Assembly: GCA_965243485.1 (NCBI GenBank)
Contig: CBDEVP010000001.1
Location: 2,790,001 to 2,854,000, forward strand
Length of the DNA: 64,000 nucleotides
Reading direction: 5' to 3'
Source: UBA7330 sp965243485
GTDB taxonomy: Bacteria > Bacteroidota > Bacteroidia > Cytophagales > Cyclobacteriaceae
Part shown: positions 8,619-16,971 of the stretch, one piece after another
How the letters are laid out: each line of letters begins with the position of its first letter
Position numbering within the stretch: the stretch's first letter is position 1
Translations under genes and position numbers: made by a program
Notes under the pieces: generated by a model
What the model was told of the DNA's origin: nothing
Database searches by the model: none
What the model saw: only the letters and a program-made list of their open reading frames with translations

Positions 8619-8942
8619 ATGTCAACATTTGGTGAATTTTTAAGAAAACAGAGAGAATCGAAAGATCTTACCCAAGACATCTTTGCAAGGAGATTGGATC
8701 TTCCTTATACTGATGTAAGTAAAATAGAGAGGGGGAAAAAAAAATTTCCGTTCATGAAACTTGAAGCTTTATCAGAATTTTATGAACTGGATCTTAATAA
8801 AGTCAAGGATCTATTTGTAGCAGATATATTGGTTGAGCAAGCGCATAAATATGAATGTTCCGAATCTGTTTTCGCTGTTGCCGAAGAGCAGGCTAAATAC
8901 ATCAGGAGTAAAAGTGCCAGACAAAGCAAAATGGAATTCTAA
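8619..8942 (+). CDS. XRE-family HTH regulator, likely R-M controller
   Basis: A 107-residue protein with an N-terminal helix-turn-helix of the XRE/Cro type: FGEFLRKQRESKDLTQDIFARRLDLPYTDVSKIERG, followed by a short helical tail. I chose the ATG at 8619; an upstream in-frame ATG at 8577 would add an unconserved 14 residues. It lies 9 bp before a DNA adenine methylase and is the first gene of a tight three-gene set, the standard position of a controller (C) protein in a type II restriction-modification system. It would be expected to bind the region upstream, which carries a 15-bp direct repeat. C proteins are usually ~80 residues, so this one is somewhat long. The DNA is visibly more AT-rich than the sulfatase genes. 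Confidence 0.82.
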   Translation: MSTFGEFLRKQRESKDLTQDIFARRLDLPYTDVSKIERGKKKFPFMKLEALSEFYELDLNKVKDLFVADILVEQAHKYECSESVFAVAEEQAKYIRSKSARQSKMEF

Positions 8943-8951
8943 ATCACTGTC

Positions 8952-10025
8952 ATGGAACAACTTGTAATATCATCACCGAACGAGGCATCAAATTTAAGTA
9001 GGATTAATAGCTACCCCTTATTGAGATATATGGGAAGTAAGTATAAGTTAATTCCTTGGATTCATCAAACTCTTGAAACTCTTGAATTTGATTCAGCATT
9101 TGATGCGTTTTCAGGATCAGGAGTAGTTTCGTATTTATTAAAGTCAATGAACAAAAGAGTTTATTCAAATGATTTTTTGAATTTTTCTTCAGTAATCTCT
9201 AAGGCTGTTATTGAAAATAAATCTGATCAATTGGATCAGCATGACCTTCTCAATCTTTTGAATCTGGATGTTAATTCTGATGATTTTATACAAAGAACAT
9301 TTGATCAGGTCTTTTTCACTAAAGACGACCTCGTTTTTCTTGACAAAGTGAGTAATAATATAGTTCATCTTTCATCAAAGTATAAACAAGCTCTTGCATA
9401 CACGGCTCTATTCAGATCATGCTTAAAAAAACAACCAAGAGGTGTTTTCACAATTTCTGGAAACTTAAATAAGTATAATGACGGAAGACGGGACTTGAGA
9501 CTTTCAATTGAAGAACACTTTTTAGAGCAAGTCAGAATTTACAATAATATTGTTTTTGACAATAATCAAGAGAATGCAACTTTCAACCTGGATATTTTTG
9601 ATTTTAGTCAAAAGATGTTCAAGCCAGATTTAGTTTACATGGATCCTCCTTATGTACCCCCTTCAGATGATAACTGCTATATAAAAAGATATCACTTCCT
9701 TGAAGGGCTGTCGAAATATTGGAATGGAGAGGAAATAATGGAAAATACAAAAGTCAAGAAAATTAAAAAGAAATTTACTCCATTTTCATATCGAAAAACT
9801 GCCATAAATGCATTTGATCAAATGTTTGATAAATTCAGTGAAAGTATCTTGGTTTTGTCTTATTCATCTAATGCCTATCCCGACCTTAAGACGTTAATTG
9901 CTATTATGAAGAATCATAAAAATGATGTTGAGGTGAAAACTAAACCACATAAGTATCATTTTGGAAATCATTCTACGGTCTATAGGTCAAAAGTTGATGA
10001 ATACCTAATTATAGGACAAGATTAA
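8952..10025 (+). CDS. D12-class adenine-specific DNA methyltransferase
   Basis: A 357-residue N6-adenine methyltransferase of the alpha (D12/Dam) class. Motif X is RYMGSKYKLIPWI (residues 25-37), motif I (SAM binding) is FDAFSGSGVVS (about 50-60), and motif IV is DPPY (231-234) within PDLVYMDPPY. The order X-I-...-IV is that of alpha-class enzymes such as Dam and DpnM. It would methylate the host genome and protect it from the partner endonuclease encoded 2 bp downstream. The length is slightly above Dam (~280), so the target recognition region between motifs I and IV is large. The gene is AT-rich, which with its position inside a polysaccharide locus suggests horizontal acquisition. The recognition site cannot be read from the sequence. 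Confidence 0.93.
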   Translation: MEQLVISSPNEASNLSRINSYPLLRYMGSKYKLIPWIHQTLETLEFDSAFDAFSGSGVVSYLLKSMNKRVYSNDFLNFSSVISKAVIENKSDQLDQHDLLNLLNLDVNSDDFIQRTFDQVFFTKDDLVFLDKVSNNIVHLSSKYKQALAYTALFRSCLKKQPRGVFTISGNLNKYNDGRRDLRLSIEEHFLEQVRIYNNIVFDNNQENATFNLDIFDFSQKMFKPDLVYMDPPYVPPSDDNCYIKRYHFLEGLSKYWNGEEIMENTKVKKIKKKFTPFSYRKTAINAFDQMFDKFSESILVLSYSSNAYPDLKTLIAIMKNHKNDVEVKTKPHKYHFGNHSTVYRSKVDEYLIIGQD

Positions 10026-10027
10026 GA

Positions 10028-10870
10028 ATGCAAAGGCATAAACAAACGAAAGAGGAGCTTATCTCAAATCTTGGGGAAGTATTGACTGACTGGAAGGACG
10101 AATTTGCCCAAACTTTCGTTAAATTTTTGACTGATTTCAATGCTGGCGACTCCATTACACTCAATGACCTCAAATTTCTCTTGGAATCGAATTTTGAAGC
10201 TGGAATTACTTTATTTCGGTTAGTTCTGGGACAATCAAAGGATGAATTTACTGAAACTCTCAAAGCCTTATTCTATGACAATCAAAGTGGATTTGGAAAA
10301 ACAGCGTTTAAGAAAAATCCAGATCTGTATGTAAAGACTTTGGAAAGTTATGGCCTCATTACTTCTCTAAGCAAACTAATGTCCAGAGACTATACTTGGA
10401 AGGAGCTAGTGCAGGAGCGTCTAAAAATGGGCCGAGGAAGTGCGATTAAAGGTCAAAAGAGAGGAAAAAAGTTAGAAGATTTTGTTGAATCCCTAGTCAA
10501 GCAAGTTTTTGACAAATTTGAGATAAGGAAGAGTTTCGTTGGAGCAAATGGACTTAGCACTGTAAAGGCAGATTTTTGCATACCCTCTACTCAACACCCA
10601 AGTATAGTCATCGAAGTTAAGGCATATGGCGCGACTGGTAGTAAACAGAGTGACGTGATTGGTGATGTTCGGAAAATAATTACTGAAAAAAGGAGTGATA
10701 CATATTTTTTCCTTGTCACTGATGGAGTAACATGGACAGCAAGAATGCGTGATTTTGAAAGATTAGTAGAATATCAAAATCTAGGTGACATCTATCGAAT
10801 TTACACTCAAAAAATGGAAGGTGAACTTTTATCAGATCTCAAACAAGTAAAGTTGGAGCTTAACATTTGA
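10028..10870 (+). CDS. PD-(D/E)xK type II restriction endonuclease (candidate)
   Basis: A 280-residue protein placed 2 bp after a DNA adenine methylase, the usual arrangement for the cognate endonuclease. The C-terminal half carries a PD-(D/E)xK nuclease core: Asp182 in TVKADFCIP, then Glu197-x-Lys199 in SIVIEVKAYGATGSK. It is followed by FFLVTDGVTWTAR, which resembles the ITDG-GW end of DpnII-like endonucleases as I recall them. The N-terminal ~130 residues are helical and charged and may hold the specificity part. The family call is by motif and context rather than by whole-length recognition. Alternative: a Mrr-like nuclease. The gene appears intact. Confidence 0.8.
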   Translation: MQRHKQTKEELISNLGEVLTDWKDEFAQTFVKFLTDFNAGDSITLNDLKFLLESNFEAGITLFRLVLGQSKDEFTETLKALFYDNQSGFGKTAFKKNPDLYVKTLESYGLITSLSKLMSRDYTWKELVQERLKMGRGSAIKGQKRGKKLEDFVESLVKQVFDKFEIRKSFVGANGLSTVKADFCIPSTQHPSIVIEVKAYGATGSKQSDVIGDVRKIITEKRSDTYFFLVTDGVTWTARMRDFERLVEYQNLGDIYRIYTQKMEGELLSDLKQVKLELNI

Positions 10871-11100
10871 AAATGCTTGGATATATGCACAATTAAGCTT
10901 CCAACACAATACCTTTGATTTTTTCCACATCATCTATCACGGCGATTCATTACGGATCAATTTCCATCACACCAGTAATATTTGACCTGAGATTTAAGCA
11001 GGATTAATTTCTGCTTCTTGCCGGGCGTTGCAGAGTTTATTAGTTTAGGTTCTTCCTTTGGTAAGGAATGTTGTCGCACAAGTACAATCCGGACCTGCAA
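10871..11100. other. Intergenic gap after restriction cassette
   Basis: About 230 bp with no gene or clear terminator. A small inverted repeat GCAG-GATTAATT-TCTGC lies near 11000. The 15-bp repeat present before the cassette does not recur here, so I see no matching right boundary for an insertion. Confidence 0.4.
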
Positions 11101-12402
11101 ATGGAACAAAAACAGTTAATCATAAAAGTCAGCAACGAAAGGGTCTGGTTAAATCCAAAGGTTTCCATCCTGATTGATCAAACAAACATTCCTAAAGATC
11201 ACCTGACTTTTCGTTCGCATGGCGACATATACTGGAAAGTGGAGATGCTCGGATTTAGCGGTGATACAAAATGCCTGGAAGTAAGGGTAAAAGAATATAG
11301 CCCTCAGGACACTTCAAACTTTCACAGTCAGCGTCCCAAAAAGGAAGTTGCCCAGCTGCGCTTTGAAAAGTTCGACTGGGAAAAGCTTGAGCCGGAGCTG
11401 ACAAGTTATCAGAAGATCAAGCTCAGGGAAGTCTTATTTAATATAGATGCTAATCCTTTCTCCAAAGGTGATGCCCATCCTTTTAAATCCAATAAGATCG
11501 ATTCAACATCGATCGAACTTAATGATCCAATAGAGAAACAAGGGTTCATCACGATAAACGAGGATTTTTGGCACTATTTCAAAGATGCTCATTTTAAGCT
11601 GGGCTATGTATCTTTCAAAAAATACATTGACCGGCTAGACAGAGAAATTGAGTTTAGCATTGCCAATGACCACATACTGCCCGAGTTTGACAATATAAAA
11701 TTCTGGTTTGCCAAAAAGCTGAAGAAAAAGAAATTCAAGGTGAATGCGGTCATCAAGCTGAGCGATGATGGTAACACTGAAACTTTAGCTACCTCACGCC
11801 ATATAGATCAGATCACCCCGGATCTGATTGATGGTGTGAAGTATCAAAGAACCTTTGCTTTGACCAAAGAACTTCGAATGACAGAACCTGACAAATCGTT
11901 ATTTACCGCTGAAGAGATTTTTTCACAAATTGATACGGATGATATGGAGGGTAATGTCTTCAAACAATCGGAGGAGGACATACTGGAATTCCTTATGGAG
12001 AATAAGAACATCCGTAACAAAAAGCAGCTGGCCTACCTGGCTGGTAAAAAGCAGTCGGAAAGGCACAAACTACAATTCACACTTAGCCCGAATTTCGGAT
12101 TTCTTTTTCTGGTGGAAGGAGAAAAGAACAACCATTTTATCTGGGAGCTTCTCAATTCTCACGCTACCTACATATGGAGCGTTGAAAAGCATCGAAAGAA
12201 CATTGACCAGCAGTACAAAAGAATTGAAAGCATCATCAATACGGTGAGGACCAGCGGGCGGGAGAATTATAAGCGGGCATATAGAAATGATCACCAGGAC
12301 CATGACCTGGTTTTCAGGTTGATCAACCACGAGGATATCAGCTCAAAGCTGGTAGATGGCTTCCCAAGATGGAGGAGTAAGTTAAATGAGCAGTTGATAT
12401 GA
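11101..12402 (+). CDS. Protein of unknown function, ~434 residues
   Basis: I do not recognise this family. The chosen ATG at 11101 gives 433 residues; an in-frame ATG at 11068 would add 11. No signal peptide or membrane segment is seen, so it is probably cytosolic. The N-terminal ~100 residues look beta-rich (QLIIKVSNERVWLNPKVSIL...), the middle contains a charged Lys run (FAKKLKKKKFKVNAVIKL) and the C-terminal third is helical. It contains LQFTLSPNFGFLFLVEGEKN and ends in a basic helix. It overlaps or nearly abuts the EEP hydrolase gene downstream and follows the restriction cassette, but its base composition is closer to the surrounding host genes than to the cassette. No function is proposed. 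Confidence 0.65.
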   Translation: MEQKQLIIKVSNERVWLNPKVSILIDQTNIPKDHLTFRSHGDIYWKVEMLGFSGDTKCLEVRVKEYSPQDTSNFHSQRPKKEVAQLRFEKFDWEKLEPELTSYQKIKLREVLFNIDANPFSKGDAHPFKSNKIDSTSIELNDPIEKQGFITINEDFWHYFKDAHFKLGYVSFKKYIDRLDREIEFSIANDHILPEFDNIKFWFAKKLKKKKFKVNAVIKLSDDGNTETLATSRHIDQITPDLIDGVKYQRTFALTKELRMTEPDKSLFTAEEIFSQIDTDDMEGNVFKQSEEDILEFLMENKNIRNKKQLAYLAGKKQSERHKLQFTLSPNFGFLFLVEGEKNNHFIWELLNSHATYIWSVEKHRKNIDQQYKRIESIINTVRTSGRENYKRAYRNDHQDHDLVFRLINHEDISSKLVDGFPRWRSKLNEQLI

Positions 12403-12419
12403 TTTGCAAATCCCGGAAA

Positions 12420-13325
12420 ATGAAAATATACGCAAGACCATTCCTTCTTTTTAGCCTTCTCCTGATCGCTTTTTCACCCACCCTCTCCCAGGATCAAGCT
12501 GCTTCCCTGAAAGTCATGACCTACAACATATGGAATGGCTTTGACTGGGGCAAGGACACAGTGAGAAAGGAAAACTGGATCCGTTGGATCCGGGAAAAGG
12601 ATCCGGATGTGCTGGCGCTTCAAGAGTTGTGCGGATACACCGAAGCACAACTCAAAGCGGACGCCGCTCAATGGGGACATGATTATGTGGTCATTCTGAA
12701 AACCGAAGGTTACCCGACCGGCCTGACCTCCAAAAGGCCCATACTGGTAAAGGAGCGTACAGAGGAGAAGTTCTGGCATGGCCTGCTGCATGCCGAGACC
12801 TGGGGCATCGACTTTGTTGTGGTTCACCTGTCTCCGGCGGATTGTGACTTCAGGCTGAAGGAAGCGAACATGATCATCGAAAAAGTAAAGGAGACAAATA
12901 ATGATCAATACATCATTCTTGGCGATTTCAATTCGCATTCACCGTTTGACGAATCCCTGTTGAAACAAAATCAAACCTTGCTGAAGCATTACAGAAAGGG
13001 TGTCTCCGATAAGTATTCAAACCTGAGACTGGGTAAATTTGACTACTCGGTGATCTCTGCATTCCTGGCCCTGCCTGCCATTGATGTGACCAGCCGATTC
13101 ATTGAGGTGGCCGACCGGTTCACCTTTCCTACCCCTGTGCTCATCGGTTCTTACAGGAACAACCGGGAAGAAGTCGCACAAACACGGGAGCGTATCGATT
13201 ACATACTCACCAGTCCGGTGCTGTCACCATCCTGTATAAACGTGACCATTTACAATCAGGGCGAGGCAGATACGTTTTCGGATCATTACCCGGTGTTGGC
13301 GGAGTTTGATTTCAGAAAAAAGTGA
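12420..13325 (+). CDS. Secreted endonuclease/exonuclease/phosphatase (EEP) family hydrolase
   Basis: A ~301-residue EEP-superfamily phosphohydrolase. The start at 12420 gives a signal peptide (KIYARPFLLFSLLLIAFSPT, ending near LSQ-DQ). Catalytic blocks appear in order: MTYNIWNG (Asn), LALQELCG (catalytic Glu for metal), GDFNSH (Asp/Asn), RIDYIL and SDHYPV (His general base). Members cleave phosphodiester bonds in nucleic acids, sphingomyelin, inositol phosphates or endonuclease substrates. As this one is exported and stands alone, extracellular DNA or a phosphodiester substituent are both possible. The gene starts 17 bp after the preceding unknown gene. The family is clear; the substrate is not. 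Confidence 0.88.
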   Translation: MKIYARPFLLFSLLLIAFSPTLSQDQAASLKVMTYNIWNGFDWGKDTVRKENWIRWIREKDPDVLALQELCGYTEAQLKADAAQWGHDYVVILKTEGYPTGLTSKRPILVKERTEEKFWHGLLHAETWGIDFVVVHLSPADCDFRLKEANMIIEKVKETNNDQYIILGDFNSHSPFDESLLKQNQTLLKHYRKGVSDKYSNLRLGKFDYSVISAFLALPAIDVTSRFIEVADRFTFPTPVLIGSYRNNREEVAQTRERIDYILTSPVLSPSCINVTIYNQGEADTFSDHYPVLAEFDFRKK

Positions 13326-13344
13326 CATTTGATGGAATTTGTAG

Positions 13345-13495
13345 ATTTCCGGCTCCCGCCTTCCCTAGTACCATGGTACTGTCGACAGCTGACTTGCCGG
13401 GCGCCCGGGAATGACGTACTTTGTTTGTTAGCGTAAATAAACTTTATACGTCATTCCCTGGAGGTCCTTAGACCGAGCAGGGAATCTATCGCGGA
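13345..13495. repeat. Palindromic repeat element, copy A
   Basis: A ~150-bp element made of two inverted arms. The left arm runs from GATTTCCGGCTCCCGCCTTCC through a perfect 14-bp palindrome AGTACCATGGTACT (13367-13380) to CCGGGAATGACG. The right arm begins CGTCATTCCCTGGAGGTCC and ends GGGAATCTATC, so each outer end reads GAT(A/G)GATTCCC-like and each inner end reads ATGACG. It lies immediately upstream of a GIY-YIG nuclease gene. Near-identical layout recurs at 13871-14020 and 24633-24784. This looks like a REP/BIME-type palindromic unit. Confidence 0.75.
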
Positions 13496-13565
13496 ATGAA
13501 GACTATCCATCAAAATATTATTATTTTACTAATATATGGGAGCAAAAGGATGATATGTCTACATC

Positions 13566-13837
13566 ATGAGTAACAAGAGGCGATCAGTACTTTATGTCGG
13601 TGTAACAGATAGTCTTTTTGGACGCGTGCAGGACCACAAAAACTTAGATGGATCATATTTTACAAAGAAGTATAAATGCACAGATTTGGTTTACTACGAA
13701 TTTCATGAGCGTATTGAAAGTGCCATTGAGGTGAGAAACAAATCAAAAAATGGAACAGACTCTGGAAAGATCGAATGGTGAAAAAGGCTAATCCTGAATC
13801 GAGGGATTTATCGGATGAGATTGAAGACATGGTCTAA
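13566..13837 (+). pseudogene. GIY-YIG nuclease gene, frameshifted
   Basis: The gene encodes a small GIY-YIG family nuclease domain: SNKRRSVLYVGVTDSLFGRV followed by DHKNLDGSYFTKKYKCTDLVYYE. The usual opening YVYIM is present in frame just before the ATG at 13566, but a TGA immediately precedes it. The first frame reads to 13781, but from about 13728-13730 the family-like sequence continues in another frame as GEKQIKKWNRLWKDRMVKKA and then a segment rich in acidic residues to a TAA at 13837. Restoring one base at ~13729 would give the normal ~90-residue protein. It is flanked on both sides by copies of the palindromic repeat. Probably inactive unless the frameshift is a sequencing error or is programmed. 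Confidence 0.85.
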
Positions 13838-13870
13838 GACAGTAGCATGTTTTGAACCCACTTGATTCAT

Positions 13871-14020
13871 GATGGATTCCCGTCTCCTGCCTTCCATTGT
13901 GCCATGGTACTGTAGAAAGGTGACTTAACGGACGCCCTGGAATGATGTTCTGTTTTTGTTACGATACTCATACTTTTTTCGTCATTCCCGGAGGTCCTTA
14001 TAACGGGTAGGAGATCTGTC
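13871..14020. repeat. Palindromic repeat element, copy B
   Basis: Second copy of the ~150-bp element in the same orientation as copy A: it begins GATGGATTCCCGTCTCCTGC, has CCATGGTACTG in the left arm, and has CGTCATTCCCGGAGGTCCTT in the right arm, ending GGAGATCTGTC. It has no GIY-YIG gene downstream. Together copies A and B flank the frameshifted nuclease gene as direct repeats. Confidence 0.7.
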
Positions 14021-14032
14021 AAGTTTTTAAAG

Positions 14033-14044
14033 CATAGCGCTATG
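14033..14044. repeat. 12-bp perfect palindrome
   Basis: CATAGCGCTATG is a perfect 12-bp palindrome 13 bp beyond repeat copy B and about 150 bp upstream of the sulfatase gene at 14196. It may be an operator for a dimeric regulator or part of the repeat boundary. The rest of the gap to 14195 has no gene. Confidence 0.35.
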
Positions 14045-14195
14045 TGCATTTTTTTCGTTAGAACCATAGCATCTCAGAATTACAAAATATGTTTTCCAAG
14101 GCGTAGCCGGGCTAACTAAATACAGCATTTCGCTAACATGATAGATGCATTGTGGACATGCATTGCTTAGATTTAAAATTTGACCATGACCATCC

Positions 14196-15770
14196 ATGAA
14201 GATTAATCTACGTTTTGCGATCCAATCACTGGCCGGTGGCCTTTTGCTCAGCACCTTGCTGATGTCGTGTACCAGTCCAACTAAAAAAGAAACGAATCTT
14301 GAAAACCCCAACATCCTTTTCATCCTCGCCGATGATTTGGGCTATGGCGATGTGGCTTGCTACAATCCGGAATCCGCCATCCCCACACCTAACCTCGACC
14401 AGCTGGCCAGGGAAGGCATGCGGTTTACCGATGCTCACAGTGCTTCCACGGTTTGCACACCCACCCGCTACAGCATACTCACAGGTAGAATGGAGTTCAG
14501 GACCGGAATGCGTAGTGTGTTCGTTGGCATTGGTGGCCCGTGCCTGATCGAAAAAGAGCGCCTGACCCTGCCACAAATGCTCAAAAATGAAGGCTATTCC
14601 ACCGCATGTATGGGCAAGTGGCATGTCGGCATGACGTTTTTTGACACCGAAGGGGATACCATCCATGATCCCGGAGTGGAAGGGGTAAAAAGGATTGATT
14701 ATTCACGTCGCATCCCTGACGGGCCGGTTGACCGCGGTTTTGATACGTTTTACGGAACTGTTTCCTGTCCTACTACAGACTGGCTCTACGCCTATGTCGA
14801 AGACGACAAGATACCTGTTCCGGCAACAAGATTATTTGATAGGAGCACCTTGCCGGACCATCCATACAGCAATGATTGCCGACCCGGCATGGTGGCGGAT
14901 AATTTCGAACACACTGAGGTCGATCTTGTCTTCCTGGAGAAAAGTAAGGCTTTTCTTAAGAGCCACGTAAAGAAGAATCCTGAAAAACCTTTTTTTCTAT
15001 ATCATGCTATGCAGGCCGTTCACCTGCCATCGCTTGCCGCTGAGCAGTTTCAGGGAAGTACGAATTCGGGTCCGCATGGGGATTTCATTTTTGAGATGGA
15101 CTACATAGTTGGGGAGCTGATGAAAACACTTGACGATCTTGGAGTGGCGGAAAATACACTCGTGATCTTTGCCAGTGACAACGGACCGGAAGTGCCCACG
15201 GTCCTTGATATGCGAAAAACTTATGATCACGACGGTGCCCGGCCCTGGAGGGGTGTAAAAAGAGATCAGTGGGAAGGCGGACACCGTACCCCGTTCATCA
15301 TTCGATGGCCCGGAAAGGTGAAGGCCAACACCACCAGTGACCAGATGCTGAGTCTGACAGATGTTATGGCCACCATAGCAGAAATTGTAGATTTTGAGCT
15401 ACCGAAAGATGCCGCAGAAGACAGCTATAGTATGCTGCCTGTTTTTCTTGGAGAGCAGGGAGATGAGCCCGTGCGGGAGTATATCCTCCAGCAGACGATC
15501 CGCCTGGACCTGGCCATCCGGAAGGGCAATTGGAAATACCTGGACCATAAAGGATCAGGTGGAAACAACTACGATCGTGATGGAGAATGGGGAATGTCAC
15601 CCTATAAAATTGAGGATACTGATCCTGATGCCCCTGGCCAATTATACGATCTGGAAAAGGATCCGGGAGAAACCGTCAACCTGTACAGCAAACATCCTGA
15701 GATTGTGAAGAGACTGAAAAGTAAACTGGAGGAATTTAAGAATACAGGCAGGAGTGCACCTGTAATGTGA
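14196..15770 (+). CDS. Sulfatase lipoprotein
   Basis: A 524-residue S1 sulfatase. The N-terminal signal carries a lipobox (LLMSC, Cys25), so the enzyme is lipid-anchored. The core opens with NPNILFILADDLGYGDVAC, and the formylglycine motif is CTPTRYSILTG with Cys87. GKWHVGM and FASDNGPEVP follow. A GGNNYDRDGEWGMSPYKIED stretch precedes the closing QLYDLEKDPGETVNL tail. It is clearly paralogous to the sulfatase at 41356-42882, which shares CTPTRY, the R-(T/M)-GMRS/KLQSG region and the PCLI(E/D)(K/Q)ER block. It is separated from neighbours by large gaps, so probably has its own promoter. Cys-type maturation is required. Confidence 0.93.
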   Translation: MKINLRFAIQSLAGGLLLSTLLMSCTSPTKKETNLENPNILFILADDLGYGDVACYNPESAIPTPNLDQLAREGMRFTDAHSASTVCTPTRYSILTGRMEFRTGMRSVFVGIGGPCLIEKERLTLPQMLKNEGYSTACMGKWHVGMTFFDTEGDTIHDPGVEGVKRIDYSRRIPDGPVDRGFDTFYGTVSCPTTDWLYAYVEDDKIPVPATRLFDRSTLPDHPYSNDCRPGMVADNFEHTEVDLVFLEKSKAFLKSHVKKNPEKPFFLYHAMQAVHLPSLAAEQFQGSTNSGPHGDFIFEMDYIVGELMKTLDDLGVAENTLVIFASDNGPEVPTVLDMRKTYDHDGARPWRGVKRDQWEGGHRTPFIIRWPGKVKANTTSDQMLSLTDVMATIAEIVDFELPKDAAEDSYSMLPVFLGEQGDEPVREYILQQTIRLDLAIRKGNWKYLDHKGSGGNNYDRDGEWGMSPYKIEDTDPDAPGQLYDLEKDPGETVNLYSKHPEIVKRLKSKLEEFKNTGRSAPVM

Positions 15771-15991
15771 GATACGAAATTATATAATGATTTGAATGAA
15801 CTCATTACAACATGTTAATTAAGTATAGATGTTTGTTAAAATGGTGGAACTAAACAAATGCCATGGTTGGTAGCTTTATTTATTATTAGCAGAAATGATA
15901 GAATTCAAGGAGTGCTCGACAGAATATTTATGGAAAGTAGCAGGATGAATGTATCCAAACTAAACATCCTGAAATTTAAGGTTTTAGCTAT

Positions 15992-16945
15992 ATGGGAGTA
16001 ATTCTGGTTGTTGGTTCCAGCGGTCAGCTTGGATCTGTGCTGGTTGAAGCGTTGCAGAATAGATATGGGTCCGAAAAAATCATTGCTACTGATATCCGGC
16101 CAAATCCCAGATATGATGGGAAATTTATCAGTGCCGATGCTACTAAATTAGACGAACTAATAGAGATTGTTGAAAAAAATGATGTGGATCAGATATACCA
16201 TCTGGCTGCTGTGCTTTCAGCCACAGGTGAGAAATACCCATTGAGGACCTGGGATATCAACATGCAATCCTTCTTCAATGTTTTGGAGGTTTCGGTAAAG
16301 TGTAAGGTAAGTCAGGTATTCTTCCCCAGTTCCATTGCGGTTTTTGGTTCGGAAGCCAGAACAGAGACTACATTCCAGCTAGCTCCTATGCTTCCAGCCA
16401 CGGTCTATGGTATTAGCAAGGTGGCAGGTGAAAACTGGGCCATGTATTATCACAAAAGATACGGTCTTGACATAAGGTCGATTCGGTATCCGGGAATTAT
16501 CGGTTACCAGTCAGCACCTGGTGGAGGCACCACGGATTATGCAGTGGATATCTTTCATCATGCGATCCAGGGGGATAAGTTTACCTGCTTCCTGGACAAA
16601 GACACCAGGCTGCCCATGATGTATATGGATGATGCGATCCGGGCCACCATAGAGTTGATGGAGGCACCTGCAGAAAATATTTCAGTAAGAACCGGATATA
16701 ATATTTGCGGTGTCAGCTTTACCCCTGAGGAATTGGTGGATGAGATCAGAAAATACTATCCTGAATTTGAGGTTGTCTATCGGCCCGACTTCCGGCAGGA
16801 TATTGCCGATACATGGCCTGAAAGCATTGAGGATTCCGTGGCCCATAGAGATTGGAGTTGGAAGGCTGCATATGGCCTCGAAGAGATAGCTGAGACCATG
16901 ATCAAAAATTTACAAAAGACCAAACAACAGATGCTGGAGAATTGA
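15992..16945 (+). CDS. L-threonine 3-dehydrogenase, SDR/epimerase type
   Basis: A 317-residue extended short-chain dehydrogenase/reductase. It has the nucleotide-binding VGSSGQLGS motif (residues 7-15), an Asp at the end of beta-2 (TDIRP) suggesting NAD, and the catalytic Tyr139-x3-Lys143 (YGISK). The PLRTWDINMQSFFNVLEVS and RYPGIIGYQSAPGGGTTDYA blocks are characteristic of the epimerase-like L-threonine dehydrogenases. It oxidises L-threonine to 2-amino-3-ketobutyrate in the cytosol. The gene for the next enzyme, 2-amino-3-ketobutyrate CoA ligase, begins 26 bp downstream, which supports the call strongly. A 220-bp gap upstream presumably holds the promoter. Confidence 0.93.
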   Translation: MGVILVVGSSGQLGSVLVEALQNRYGSEKIIATDIRPNPRYDGKFISADATKLDELIEIVEKNDVDQIYHLAAVLSATGEKYPLRTWDINMQSFFNVLEVSVKCKVSQVFFPSSIAVFGSEARTETTFQLAPMLPATVYGISKVAGENWAMYYHKRYGLDIRSIRYPGIIGYQSAPGGGTTDYAVDIFHHAIQGDKFTCFLDKDTRLPMMYMDDAIRATIELMEAPAENISVRTGYNICGVSFTPEELVDEIRKYYPEFEVVYRPDFRQDIADTWPESIEDSVAHRDWSWKAAYGLEEIAETMIKNLQKTKQQMLEN

Positions 16946-16971
16946 AATGAACCGCATTAAAACGTCAATTT

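Noticed and set aside
13345..14020. IS element with transposase
   Set aside because: No DDE, serine or Y1 transposase gene in or next to the repeat copies; the only associated gene is the GIY-YIG nuclease.
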